DNA of 7,397 nucleotides. Origin: Anaerolineaceae bacterium UBA6086. Lineage in GTDB: Bacteria; Chloroflexota; Anaerolineae; Anaerolineales; Anaerolineaceae. Made by a program: the position numbers and the translations under genes. Positions within the stretch are counted from its first letter, which is position 1, and each line of letters opens with the position of its first letter. A model generated the notes under the pieces. It was not told the DNA's origin, ran no database searches, and saw only the letters and a program-made list of their open reading frames with translations. Of this stretch, positions 1 through 6,147 are shown in pieces. The stretch lies in NCBI GenBank assembly GCA_002436005.1, contig DIXG01000042.1, positions 7,635 to 15,031 on the forward strand, in the 5' to 3' direction.

Positions 1-1161
1 GAGGATTTTGACCGGGCAGAAGCCGGCTCTCAGAACGCGCACCGGCTCTCGATCGCCTGGAGCCGCATCCAGCCTGCGCCTGACCGTTGGGATGAACAGG
101 CGCTGGATCGCTATCGTGAGATGCTGATCGGGCTGAAATCCCGCAAGATGATTCCCATGGTCACATTGCATCACTTCAGCGAACCGCTGTGGGTGGCCGA
201 GATGGGCGGATGGGAAAATGAGGCGATCGTTGATCTATTTGCCGCTTTTGTGGAAAAATCAGTGGAAGCGCTCAAACCCTACTGCGATCTGTGGGTGACG
301 ATCAATGAGCCGAATGTGTACATGTTCAGTGCATATGTTGAGGGTGTCTTTCCCCCGGGTAAAAAGGACCTGAAATCTGCCCTGGTGGTGATGCGGAACC
401 TGGTGAGAGCCCATGCACGGGCGTATGAGATCATCCATAAAAGCCAGCCCTCTGCCAGGGTGGGTACTTCGATCCATTATCGGGGTTTCAAGCCTGCCTC
501 ATGGTTGCCAGGCGATCGCTGGGCTGCGAATACCTATCGTACACTTTTCAATGACCTGTTCGTCCGACCGATGAAGGATGGCATCTTCAATACCATCATC
601 AAGCGTGAGCGGATCCCCGAAGCGATTGGCACCCAGGATTTTCTCGGAATCAACTATTACTCAACCGACACGCTCCGGTTTGACCTTTTTGCGGCTTCGG
701 AGCTGTTTGCTCATCGGTTTTATCCCAAAGATGCCCTGTTGAGCGAAACCGGTTTCATTGCCAACTTGCCAGGCGGCTTGACGGACGCAGTGAAATGGGG
801 AGAGCAGTTTGGCGTCCCGATGATCATCACCGAAAATGGGGTGGAAGATTCAAAAGACGTCCTCCGACCCAGGTATATCCTGGAGCATCTGCATGCCTTA
901 TGGCAGACGCTGAACGGAAGCGCCGATGTGCGCGGCTATTTCCACTGGTCGCTGGTTGATAATTTCGAGTGGGAACGCGGCTGGACGCAGCGCTTTGGCC
1001 TTTGGGGGCTGGACGTGGAATCACAAGCGCGGCTCCACCGTCCAAGCGTGGACCTGTATGCTGAAATCTGCCGGCTGAACGGCATTTCTTACGAAATGGT
1101 TGAAAAATATGCGCCTGAAGCCCTGGCTTCTCTTTTCCCGCAACCGGATTCGGGGGATTAA
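1..1161 (+). CDS. Glycoside hydrolase family 1 (beta-glucosidase-like), 5' truncated by the window
   Basis: The frame is open from base 1, so the gene begins upstream; the ATG at 121 is internal. 386 residues are visible against roughly 440-450 for the family, so about 50-60 N-terminal residues are missing. Seen: the HRLSIAWSRIQP segment near residues 14-25, the acid/base motif TINEPN with Glu at 307-309 (visible residue 103), GINYYS in mid-protein, the nucleophile motif ITENG with Glu at 832-834 (residue 278), and the C-terminal sugar-site block HWSLVDNFEWERGW followed by RFGL. GH1 enzymes are retaining beta-glycosidases acting on beta-glucosides, galactosides, fucosides or 6-phospho sugars; the exact substrate cannot be read here. 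All key residues are intact, so the enzyme should be active. No signal peptide can be judged because the N-terminus is absent. Its TAA overlaps the stop of the convergent membrane-protein gene. Confidence 0.95.
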   Translation, partial: EDFDRAEAGSQNAHRLSIAWSRIQPAPDRWDEQALDRYREMLIGLKSRKMIPMVTLHHFSEPLWVAEMGGWENEAIVDLFAAFVEKSVEALKPYCDLWVTINEPNVYMFSAYVEGVFPPGKKDLKSALVVMRNLVRAHARAYEIIHKSQPSARVGTSIHYRGFKPASWLPGDRWAANTYRTLFNDLFVRPMKDGIFNTIIKRERIPEAIGTQDFLGINYYSTDTLRFDLFAASELFAHRFYPKDALLSETGFIANLPGGLTDAVKWGEQFGVPMIITENGVEDSKDVLRPRYILEHLHALWQTLNGSADVRGYFHWSLVDNFEWERGWTQRFGLWGLDVESQARLHRPSVDLYAEICRLNGISYEMVEKYAPEALASLFPQPDSGD

Positions 1162-2804
1162 TCCAGGTAGAACTCTTCAAATCCCGAACAGGAGCGATTT
1201 TCGCCTTTGACCTCAACAAAAATCTCGCCATACTCCACATGAATCGGATAGGCGTCTAATTCCTTCGCCTGGCTCTGTAGCAGCGAGATGGCACGGGAGC
1301 GAGAGAGGTGGAAAGATGTCCAGGGGGCATCTTCGGGCAGGTTCAGGGCGGCATAGCGGCAAGCCAGCACACCGCCGACATCATCTCGGATGTTCTCTGG
1401 CGTGGCTGCGTCAGTAAAATAATTTACCAGCGGGGGAATCGAATCGTAGGACAGGGAATAGAGATACCCGGCGTCAAGTGAAGAGGAGGCTGTTTTTCCA
1501 GCATCCTCAATGCTGCGAGAGATGTTTTGAGTCACGATGAACCGGTCTATATTCAAGAGGTTGAGTGTGAGCCCAAAGCCGAAGATCATCAGCACCAGGA
1601 CAACTGCCATGCGGTCCATCTTCTTGAGCAGGTCCAGCACAGCCACACCGTCCAGGAGCAGTCCCGTCCAGATCATGAAGATGTGGGTCAGCGTGCGCAG
1701 TCGCGTGAAGCCGTAGGCTGCTTCGTAGAGCGTCAGCCGCAGGTATGCTGATGCCAGGATGATACCCACCAGCCCCACGAGGATCAGCCCGAGGATCGAG
1801 AAGGTCCATTGTTTGGCCTTGGATTCTCGCCTGGTGATCATGCTCAACAGGTAGAAGACCAGCAAGCTGATTACGGCAACTGCCAGCAATTCTGAAAAGC
1901 CGCGGCGGGCATATTCAGCGTAAGTGAACCCCTCAAGATGGATGTTGCTCTCTCCTCCGAAGAGATAGGTGAATTGTAGAATCACAAACAGCAGGAAAAG
2001 CAGGTTAATCGCACCGAGGATGATGCTGGACTCAATTGAGCCCAAAATTCCGCTGTTCGGGCGTTTTTCCTGTGGCTCTGCCTGCCACTTTTTGCTCTCG
2101 ACCAATCCATAATAATAGGCGGAGAGGATCACATAGGCAAACACGAAGATGTAAAACAGGCGGAAGAGATATTCACCGAACGCATCCAGCTGGAACCCGG
2201 AAAACAGACTCTGGACGCGGTTGCTGAAAACGGGATCTGCAGAAGCGAGCAGGGCAGTCAAAACAGCCAAAACGGGCAAAGCCAGCAGGATGCCGCGCAG
2301 ATAAGGCGCGGCTTTTTTGCCAAGCTGTTGTTCTTTCTTGTTTTCCTTTGCTGATGAAACCTTCTTAGCGCTTTGATTTTCGCCTGAGCCTTTTTCTTCC
2401 TTGCCTGAGAGAAAACTGAAGCCACCAAAGAAACTATTCAGCAAGAAGGAGGTCACGCTGAGAAAATACTCGCGCGTTCGCAGCTTTAACCATGTGCCGC
2501 TGCGCAGTGTGGCGGCAAACAGGATTAACGAACACAGGGCAATCGCGCCGCTGATCATCACCGTGAACGGCTCCGAGAGGACGAAGGTCATCCCGGAAAA
2601 GAACAGAATTGGAATCAATAACAGATAGGAAGTCCAGGGAATGCTGATTTTCTCCAACCACATGGGGATCAAGCCCCCCAGCAGCATCAGAACCACGAAA
2701 ATGAAGAAGTTTATCCCAGCTGGTTTCTCCCAAAATAACCGGTCAAAGCCGAAACTGACCAAAACGGCAAAAATCCAAAAGAGTTGTTTGTTTTTGAGCT
2801 GCAT
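1158..2804 (-). CDS. DUF4173/DUF4153-type polytopic membrane protein
   Basis: 548-residue integral membrane protein of unknown function. I count about 11 hydrophobic segments: near residues 7-22, 31-50, 58-76, 82-100, 170-187, 212-232, 262-283, 304-322, 335-354, 374-392 and 398-417. A charged Lys/Glu/Ser-rich loop (about 134-166) divides the first four segments from the rest. The block TYAEYARRGFSELLAV (294-309) and the later LYEAAYGFTRLRTLTH (359-374) are what I recall as hallmarks of the DUF4173 family. A soluble tail of about 120 residues follows the last membrane segment. The start is placed at 2804 because AAGGAG (2811-2816) lies 6 nt upstream; an in-frame ATG at 2834 lacks such a site and falls in the likely -10 box. 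The gene is divergent from the DegV gene and convergent with the glycosidase. Family assignment is from memory; no biochemical role is known to me. Confidence 0.85.
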   Translation of the reverse strand: MQLKNKQLFWIFAVLVSFGFDRLFWEKPAGINFFIFVVLMLLGGLIPMWLEKISIPWTSYLLLIPILFFSGMTFVLSEPFTVMISGAIALCSLILFAATLRSGTWLKLRTREYFLSVTSFLLNSFFGGFSFLSGKEEKGSGENQSAKKVSSAKENKKEQQLGKKAAPYLRGILLALPVLAVLTALLASADPVFSNRVQSLFSGFQLDAFGEYLFRLFYIFVFAYVILSAYYYGLVESKKWQAEPQEKRPNSGILGSIESSIILGAINLLFLLFVILQFTYLFGGESNIHLEGFTYAEYARRGFSELLAVAVISLLVFYLLSMITRRESKAKQWTFSILGLILVGLVGIILASAYLRLTLYEAAYGFTRLRTLTHIFMIWTGLLLDGVAVLDLLKKMDRMAVVLVLMIFGFGLTLNLLNIDRFIVTQNISRSIEDAGKTASSSLDAGYLYSLSYDSIPPLVNYFTDAATPENIRDDVGGVLACRYAALNLPEDAPWTSFHLSRSRAISLLQSQAKELDAYPIHVEYGEIFVEVKGENRSCSGFEEFYLD

Positions 2805-2833
2805 TACTTGCTCCTTATGTTGTAAGTTAATCA

Positions 2834-2842
2834 ATCATACCA
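2834..2842 (-). promoter_or_regulatory. Extended -10 promoter candidate for the DUF4173-type gene
   Basis: Read on the minus strand, this is TGGTATGAT: a TATGAT -10 box (2834-2839) preceded by a TG extension. No good -35 is found 16-18 bp upstream, which extended -10 promoters can tolerate. Transcription would start near 2827 and leave a leader of about 22 nt containing the AAGGAG ribosome site. This is inference from motif and spacing only. Confidence 0.4.
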
Positions 2843-2918
2843 GCACGCATGTTGTTAAAAACGCTGAAATCTATGTAATTTTAGTGACTATTGCCTCTCA
2901 AAAACTATCACATTAAAA

Positions 2919-2938
2919 TGTTCTCATTTTGTTCTCAT
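2919..2938 (+). repeat. 9-bp direct repeat with 11-bp period, candidate regulator box
   Basis: TGTTCTCAT occurs at 2919-2927 and again, identically, at 2930-2938, so both copies face the same side of the DNA helix. Tandem half-sites with an 11-bp period are the known layout for OmpR/PhoB-type response regulators. The repeat ends 23 bp before the TATACT box (2962-2967), covering or abutting the place where a -35 should be. That fits an activator-dependent promoter for the DegV-family gene. The site also lies upstream of the divergent membrane-protein gene, so it could serve either or both. No regulator is encoded in the window. Confidence 0.45.
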
Positions 2939-2957
2939 CAGAGATGTTGGAAAATTT

Positions 2958-2969
2958 CAAGTATACTTG
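2958..2969 (+). promoter_or_regulatory. -10 box (TATACT) inside a 12-bp palindrome, upstream of the DegV-family gene
   Basis: CAAGTATACTTG is a perfect 12-bp palindrome, and its centre forms a good -10 hexamer, TATACT (2962-2967), on the plus strand. The hexamer at the -35 position with 17-bp spacing (2939-2944, CAGAGA) does not resemble TTGACA. Transcription would begin near 2974, leaving a leader of about 37 nt. The palindrome could be a repressor site, but one this short is expected by chance about once or twice in a window of this size. Confidence 0.4.
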
Positions 2970-3010
2970 GATGGTGAAGGAATTTCTTATTGAGAGAAAC
3001 AGGAGACCAG

Positions 3011-3856
3011 ATGAAAAAAGTTGCAATAATTACCGACAGCAGTGCGTATCTTCCTGAAGATATTGTGAATGGTTTGGATATTCATGTCGTTCCGCTGACA
3101 CTGCATTGGGGCGAGGATAATTATCGTGATGGCGAGGATATCCGCGCAGAGGAATTTTATGCTCGTTTGGCTGAATCGGATACATTGCCGACCACCAGCC
3201 AGGTGACGGTGGTGGAATTTGAGAAATTATTTTCGCTTCTCCTTGACCAGGGATATGCCGTGCTATCCATCCTGATTTCCAGCGGTATCTCAGGGACAGT
3301 GGAATCTGCGCTGCAGGCGAAAAATAAATTCCCCGATGCGCCTATCGTCGTTCATGACTCACAGCTCGTCTCGATGGCACTGGGCTTTATGGTGATGGAA
3401 GTGGCCAGGGCAGCACAACGCGGCGCCTCGCTGGAAGACTGCCTGGCGCTGGCAGAAGAACTTTATCCAAAGATTGGGGTCTATTTCACAGTGGACACCT
3501 TGAAATACCTGAACAAAGGCGGTCGGATCAATACCGCCAAGCGGTTAATGGGCTCTGCACTGAACATCAAACCAATTATGGAAATTCGCGGTGGTAAAAT
3601 TGAACTGGTCGAATCCGTTCGATCTCGCAAAAAGGCGGTTGCCCGGATGCTGGAATTAGCAGAAAAGGGCATAGCCGGGCGCTCTCCTGTACGTGTTTCT
3701 GCCTTCCACGCAGCGGCGGCAGAAGATAACCAGGCGCTGATGGATGAGGCGGTTGAGCGCTTCAAACCGGTTGAGACGGTGATCACACAGGTCAGCCCGG
3801 TTATCGGGACGCATACCGGCCCGGGAACTTTATCGATTGCTTATATGGCGGGTTAG
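3011..3856 (+). CDS. DegV family protein (fatty-acid-binding, FakB-like)
   Basis: 281 residues, the usual length for the family. Seen in order: TDSSAYLP at 8-15 opening the N-terminal domain, TTSQ at 61-64, SSGISGTVESA at 90-100 (the Ser-Gly-Thr signature), DS at 116-117, TLKYLNKGGRI at 163-173, LNIKPI at 184-189, and GTHTGPG at 266-272. In Firmicutes, DegV proteins (FakB) bind a fatty acid and present it to the kinase FakA, which phosphorylates it for phospholipid synthesis. No FakA-like kinase is in this window, so the partner must be elsewhere or the role differs; fatty-acid binding is inferred from family. The ATG at 3011 is chosen over an in-frame TTG at 2990 because AGGAG (3001-3005) lies 5 nt before it and the family starts at this KKVAIITDSS segment. 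The stop is 2 nt from that of the convergent YdcF-like gene. Confidence 0.93.
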   Translation: MKKVAIITDSSAYLPEDIVNGLDIHVVPLTLHWGEDNYRDGEDIRAEEFYARLAESDTLPTTSQVTVVEFEKLFSLLLDQGYAVLSILISSGISGTVESALQAKNKFPDAPIVVHDSQLVSMALGFMVMEVARAAQRGASLEDCLALAEELYPKIGVYFTVDTLKYLNKGGRINTAKRLMGSALNIKPIMEIRGGKIELVESVRSRKKAVARMLELAEKGIAGRSPVRVSAFHAAAAEDNQALMDEAVERFKPVETVITQVSPVIGTHTGPGTLSIAYMAG

Positions 3857-3858
3857 AT

Positions 3859-4653
3859 CTAAAGCCAGCCGCGTGCCCCATAGACCAGCATTCCAAGGAC
3901 TTCCTTGAGCACGCTGGTGGTCAACCCCAAGGCGCTTGCGTTTGGCATTAAATTGAGGATCACTTCTTTCACATCTGGCTTGAAGGTGCTCTCCCAGTTT
4001 TTCTGTGTGACCGTAAAGTCCACCGGTGCTGGGATCACGGTCAGGCCCTGTTTCTCAAAAAGCGCCACAGAGCGGGGCATGTGCAGGGCGGAGGTGACCA
4101 GGATGATTTCGTCAATTCCTGCTTCCGCCAGGATTTCCGCTGTATAAAACGCGTCCTCGTAGGTATTTTGTGACTGGGACTGTTGCCAGATAGATTCTTG
4201 CGGCACACCGACGAGCGTCAGCAGGTCCGTCATTTCGCTGGCGGGCGTATCTCCCCGAGCGTCGCTGAATTCAAGATTGCCGCCGCTCACCAGGATGAAT
4301 GGTGCAGCACCTTCTTGATAGAGTTTGGCGGCATACAATACCCGGTCTCCAGCGCCGTTCACCTCTGTCATCGGGCGAGGCGCATCACCTGATTCGGTTC
4401 CGCCGCCCAGCAGGACGATCACCTCAGCCTGGGGTGTGTTCGCAGGCGGCAGGTAGCGCCATTCCAAAGAGCGTGCCAGTGTAAGGCTGACCCAGCGATT
4501 GCTGCTCAGCAAGAGCAGCACCAGCACAATGATCAGCAGTGCGCGCTGCCATTTTTGCCGCTTGGGTGAAAAAAGCGCAACAAGGATCAGCACACAGGCT
4601 AATCCCAGTGGATAAACGAAGAGGGGGAGTAATTTGCTCAGGTATACAAACAT
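3859..4653 (-). CDS. YdcF/ElyC-like DUF218 membrane-anchored protein
   Basis: 264 residues. Two hydrophobic segments (about 4-28 and 37-56), separated by a basic stretch (SPKRQKWQR), anchor the protein; a DUF218 domain follows from about residue 77. Family landmarks: VIVLLGGG (78-85), RVLYAAKLYQEG (104-115), ILVSGG (120-125), SEMTDLL (139-145), QSQNTYEDA (160-168) and ILVTSALHMPRS (184-195). E. coli relatives are ElyC and SanA, implicated in envelope integrity and peptidoglycan or lipid-carrier metabolism, and YdcF, reported to bind S-adenosylmethionine; the chemical activity is not settled. Two N-terminal membrane segments match the ElyC layout better than soluble YdcF. AAGGA (4662-4666) lies 8 nt before the ATG. 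It is 36 nt downstream of the deacetylase-like lipoprotein on the same strand, so co-transcription is likely and supports an envelope role. Confidence 0.9.
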   Translation of the reverse strand: MFVYLSKLLPLFVYPLGLACVLILVALFSPKRQKWQRALLIIVLVLLLLSSNRWVSLTLARSLEWRYLPPANTPQAEVIVLLGGGTESGDAPRPMTEVNGAGDRVLYAAKLYQEGAAPFILVSGGNLEFSDARGDTPASEMTDLLTLVGVPQESIWQQSQSQNTYEDAFYTAEILAEAGIDEIILVTSALHMPRSVALFEKQGLTVIPAPVDFTVTQKNWESTFKPDVKEVILNLMPNASALGLTTSVLKEVLGMLVYGARGWL

Positions 4654-4689
4654 GATGTCAGTCCTTATTCTTAGTGATGTGAATTGTCT

Positions 4690-5922
4690 TTATGGTGAAA
4701 TCTGAGTGACGCCATTGGAATCCGCCTGGAAAATGAAATCGTTGACCATATAAAGTCCCATCGGGCAGCGTCCATTCGTGATGCGAGCCTGGATGGCTTC
4801 CATGATCCGTTTGGGGCGTTCAGTGTGGCTTGGGTCAAACTTGCCAAGCTTGCAGATTTCTGGGGCGGAGATTTCATCCTTCAATGACCGGATGAGATCA
4901 ATTGCACCCCATCGCGCATTGATGCGCGGCACATGCCAGCGGTCAAAGTCGGTTGAAAAGGGCGCAGGAAGAAGTTTGGCGTTGGTGGCTTCATCAGCTT
5001 CCAAAATGGCTGCTACCGGCACGCCTTCGGGGGAGCGGTAGTCATACAGAACCTGCTTTCCAGCCTCGGTTGCTGGCCAGACCACGTAGGGCAGGGCAAG
5101 GATGTTGGGCAGACCTTCGGCGAGTGCTTCTTTGCCAACCAAAGCCAGGGCTTCGCGTAAGGCTTTGTCGTTTTCGCTAAGTTCCCATTCAATTTGTGTC
5201 GGGGAGAGCTGGTTCAGGAATGGGTGACGGTAAAAGTGATTGGCCGGAACGGCGTCATGTTCAATTCCCCAGGCAATGGCTTCAGCTCGTGCTTGCCGCC
5301 AGCCATCCGTTACCAGGAAAACGCCGTTCTGATAGGTGTTGGCGTATTGTTTGTCGCCAAAGTTATAAAACAGCGATAGGTGGAATTGGAAATCTGGATG
5401 ATTCTGATAAAAATGCCACAGGGTTCCTACACCCGAATAGATCGCAGGCTCGCCATTCTCATCCAGGGATAACTGGTCACCGTAAAACAGGTCGTCGATG
5501 GTGATGATCAGTGGACGCCTGCCTGGGGGCAGGTCGATTTTTCCATCCAGCCAGTCTTGAAGGCTGACCAGTGAATAACCAGCCTCATATAACGAGGACA
5601 AATGCCCCTCAAAATCAGACAGGCTGGTGGTATAGGCATATGAAGTTGCGCCAGGTTGGACATCAAAGCGGTGGTACATCAGGATAGGTACCCTGGGTAT
5701 GGCTTGCCATACCGTAGCAGTTAATTTGACGGGTTCCGGAGTGGGCGCTGGGGTGGGGGTGGGCGTGAGGGTGGCAATTCTCAGCTCCGGTCCTTGTTCA
5801 TTTGGCCGTGTGGCATGCAAGACCGGCGAAAACCCTAATCCTGCCTCAGCCAGCATTGGCCCGCAGGCTGAGAGCATGAAAAGAAATAAAATCATTACCA
5901 AAAAACATCTTGCGTGTTTCAT
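4690..5922 (-). CDS. Lipoprotein with divergent polysaccharide deacetylase (NodB/CE4) domain
   Basis: 410 residues. A lipoprotein signal peptide ends in the lipobox LSAC (17-20), so Cys20 should be lipidated and the protein held on the outer face of the membrane. A Thr-Pro repeat linker (about 51-64) leads to a NodB-like domain. It starts with PILMYHRF (79-86) and has TIDD (141-144), matching the TFDD motif, and HFYRHP (229-234), matching the metal-binding H-[ST]-x-x-H-[PS] motif but with Phe for Ser/Thr. LALPYVVWP (275-283) stands where a PYG-type motif is common, with the Gly lost. CE4 enzymes remove acetyl groups from peptidoglycan, chitin or other glycans; substrate and activity are inferred. 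About 85 residues separate the Asp and His motifs, longer than in compact CE4 enzymes. The nearest Shine-Dalgarno-like site, GAAAGG (5935-5940), is 12 nt from the ATG, longer than usual. First gene of a likely operon with the DUF218 gene. Confidence 0.85.
   Translation of the reverse strand: MKHARCFLVMILFLFMLSACGPMLAEAGLGFSPVLHATRPNEQGPELRIATLTPTPTPAPTPEPVKLTATVWQAIPRVPILMYHRFDVQPGATSYAYTTSLSDFEGHLSSLYEAGYSLVSLQDWLDGKIDLPPGRRPLIITIDDLFYGDQLSLDENGEPAIYSGVGTLWHFYQNHPDFQFHLSLFYNFGDKQYANTYQNGVFLVTDGWRQARAEAIAWGIEHDAVPANHFYRHPFLNQLSPTQIEWELSENDKALREALALVGKEALAEGLPNILALPYVVWPATEAGKQVLYDYRSPEGVPVAAILEADEATNAKLLPAPFSTDFDRWHVPRINARWGAIDLIRSLKDEISAPEICKLGKFDPSHTERPKRIMEAIQARITNGRCPMGLYMVNDFIFQADSNGVTQISP
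5743..5771 (+). other. G-quadruplex-like G-run cluster opposite the lipoprotein's Thr-Pro linker
   Basis: Five runs of three or more G (5743-5745, 5750-5753, 5755-5759, 5761-5763, 5769-5771), separated by 1-5 nt, fit the usual G3+N1-7 quadruplex pattern on the plus strand. This is the template strand of the lipoprotein gene; the coding strand reads as C-rich Pro and Thr codons for TPTPTPAPTPEP. The simplest reading is that codon choice for the linker creates the pattern. Any effect on transcription or mutation rate is unproven. Confidence 0.5.
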
Positions 5923-5930
5923 GAGTCCAT
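5919..5930 (-). other. Three-codon mini-ORF overlapping the lipoprotein start (possible coupling)
   Basis: On the minus strand, ATG-GAC-TCA-TGA begins 4 nt after GAAAGG (5935-5940), and its TGA overlaps the lipoprotein ATG as ATGA. The Shine-Dalgarno-like site is 12 nt from the lipoprotein ATG, so ribosomes might first load on this mini-ORF and then reinitiate. Overlaps of this kind are known in translational coupling. A three-codon frame can easily arise by chance, so this stays tentative. Confidence 0.25.
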
Positions 5931-5959
5931 TTTACCTTTCTAAGGGATTAGTTGCATTG

Positions 5960-5986
5960 ATTGTGCCAGAATATCAGCCCTGCCAA
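5960..5986 (-). promoter_or_regulatory. Weak promoter candidate for the lipoprotein/DUF218 operon
   Basis: Read on the minus strand, TTGGCA (5981-5986) is followed after 15 bp by CACAAT (5960-5965). The -35 matches consensus at five of six positions, the -10 at four of six, and the spacer is shorter than the preferred 17 bp. Transcription would start near 5953, giving a leader of about 30 nt. It is the best candidate I see in this gap, but it is weak. Confidence 0.25.
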
Positions 5987-6002
5987 ATGTGCATAGCCAC
6001 GA

Positions 6003-6026
6003 AAATCGTTCAAATTTGAACGATTT
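6003..6026. promoter_or_regulatory. Perfect 24-bp palindrome, candidate operator
   Basis: The half-site AAATCGTTCAAA (6003-6014) is followed immediately by its exact reverse complement (6015-6026), with no spacer. Twelve consecutive matching pairs are expected at about 6 in 100 million positions by chance, so this is very unlikely to be accidental. It lies across the -35 and spacer of the promoter reading into the ferredoxin-like gene and about 16 bp upstream of the weak lipoprotein -35. That is the expected place for a dimeric repressor. Two-fold AT-rich sites of this size suit TetR- or MarR-type proteins, but the family cannot be assigned. There is no loop and no T-tract, so it does not look like a terminator. 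Confidence 0.7.
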
Positions 6027-6038
6027 CAGCGATATAAT
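6009..6038 (+). promoter_or_regulatory. Promoter of the ferredoxin-like gene with consensus -10
   Basis: TATAAT (6033-6038) is a perfect -10 box. TTCAAA (6009-6014), 18 bp upstream and inside the palindrome, matches TTGACA at four of six positions. Transcription would start near 6045, leaving a leader of about 103 nt before the ATG at 6148. I see no known riboswitch or stable hairpin in that leader. The overlap of -35 and spacer with the 24-bp palindrome suggests repression by occlusion of RNA polymerase. Confidence 0.6.
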
Positions 6039-6147
6039 AGATGAATGTTGTTTCCTCCTGGCTTAAAGGGTCATCCAAACCTGTGCTGGAAGGCAAACAT
6101 CGATAAACATGGAATTTACTTAGGGTAATATTGTTAGAGGAGCGTGG

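Noticed and set aside
827..1240. 137-codon open frame antisense to the glycosidase gene
   Set aside because: The translation is Arg/Pro-rich and low in recognisable motifs, and it lies opposite conserved GH1 catalytic sequence; it is a shadow frame.
1507..1809. 100-codon frame inside the DUF4173-type gene on the same strand
   Set aside because: It is an out-of-frame reading of a well-supported membrane protein and has no family features.
2805..2834. ATG at 2834 as the start of the DUF4173-type gene, adding 10 residues
   Set aside because: It overlaps the likely -10 box and lacks a ribosome site; the ATG at 2804 has AAGGAG 6 nt upstream.
2990..3010. TTG at 2990 as the start of the DegV-family gene
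   Set aside because: The ATG at 3011 has AGGAG at the right spacing and matches the usual N-terminus of the family.
6041..6106. 21-codon open frame (ATG to TAA) upstream of the ferredoxin-like gene, possible leader peptide
   Set aside because: Its ATG is only 3 nt after the -10 box, upstream of the expected transcript start near 6045, and no ribosome site precedes it.
6053..6142. Possible pairing of a CTCCT/TCCTC segment (6053-6059) with the ribosome site AGAGGAG (6136-6142), as in a riboswitch
   Set aside because: Only about 5 bp can pair over a long distance, and no conserved aptamer-like structure is visible.
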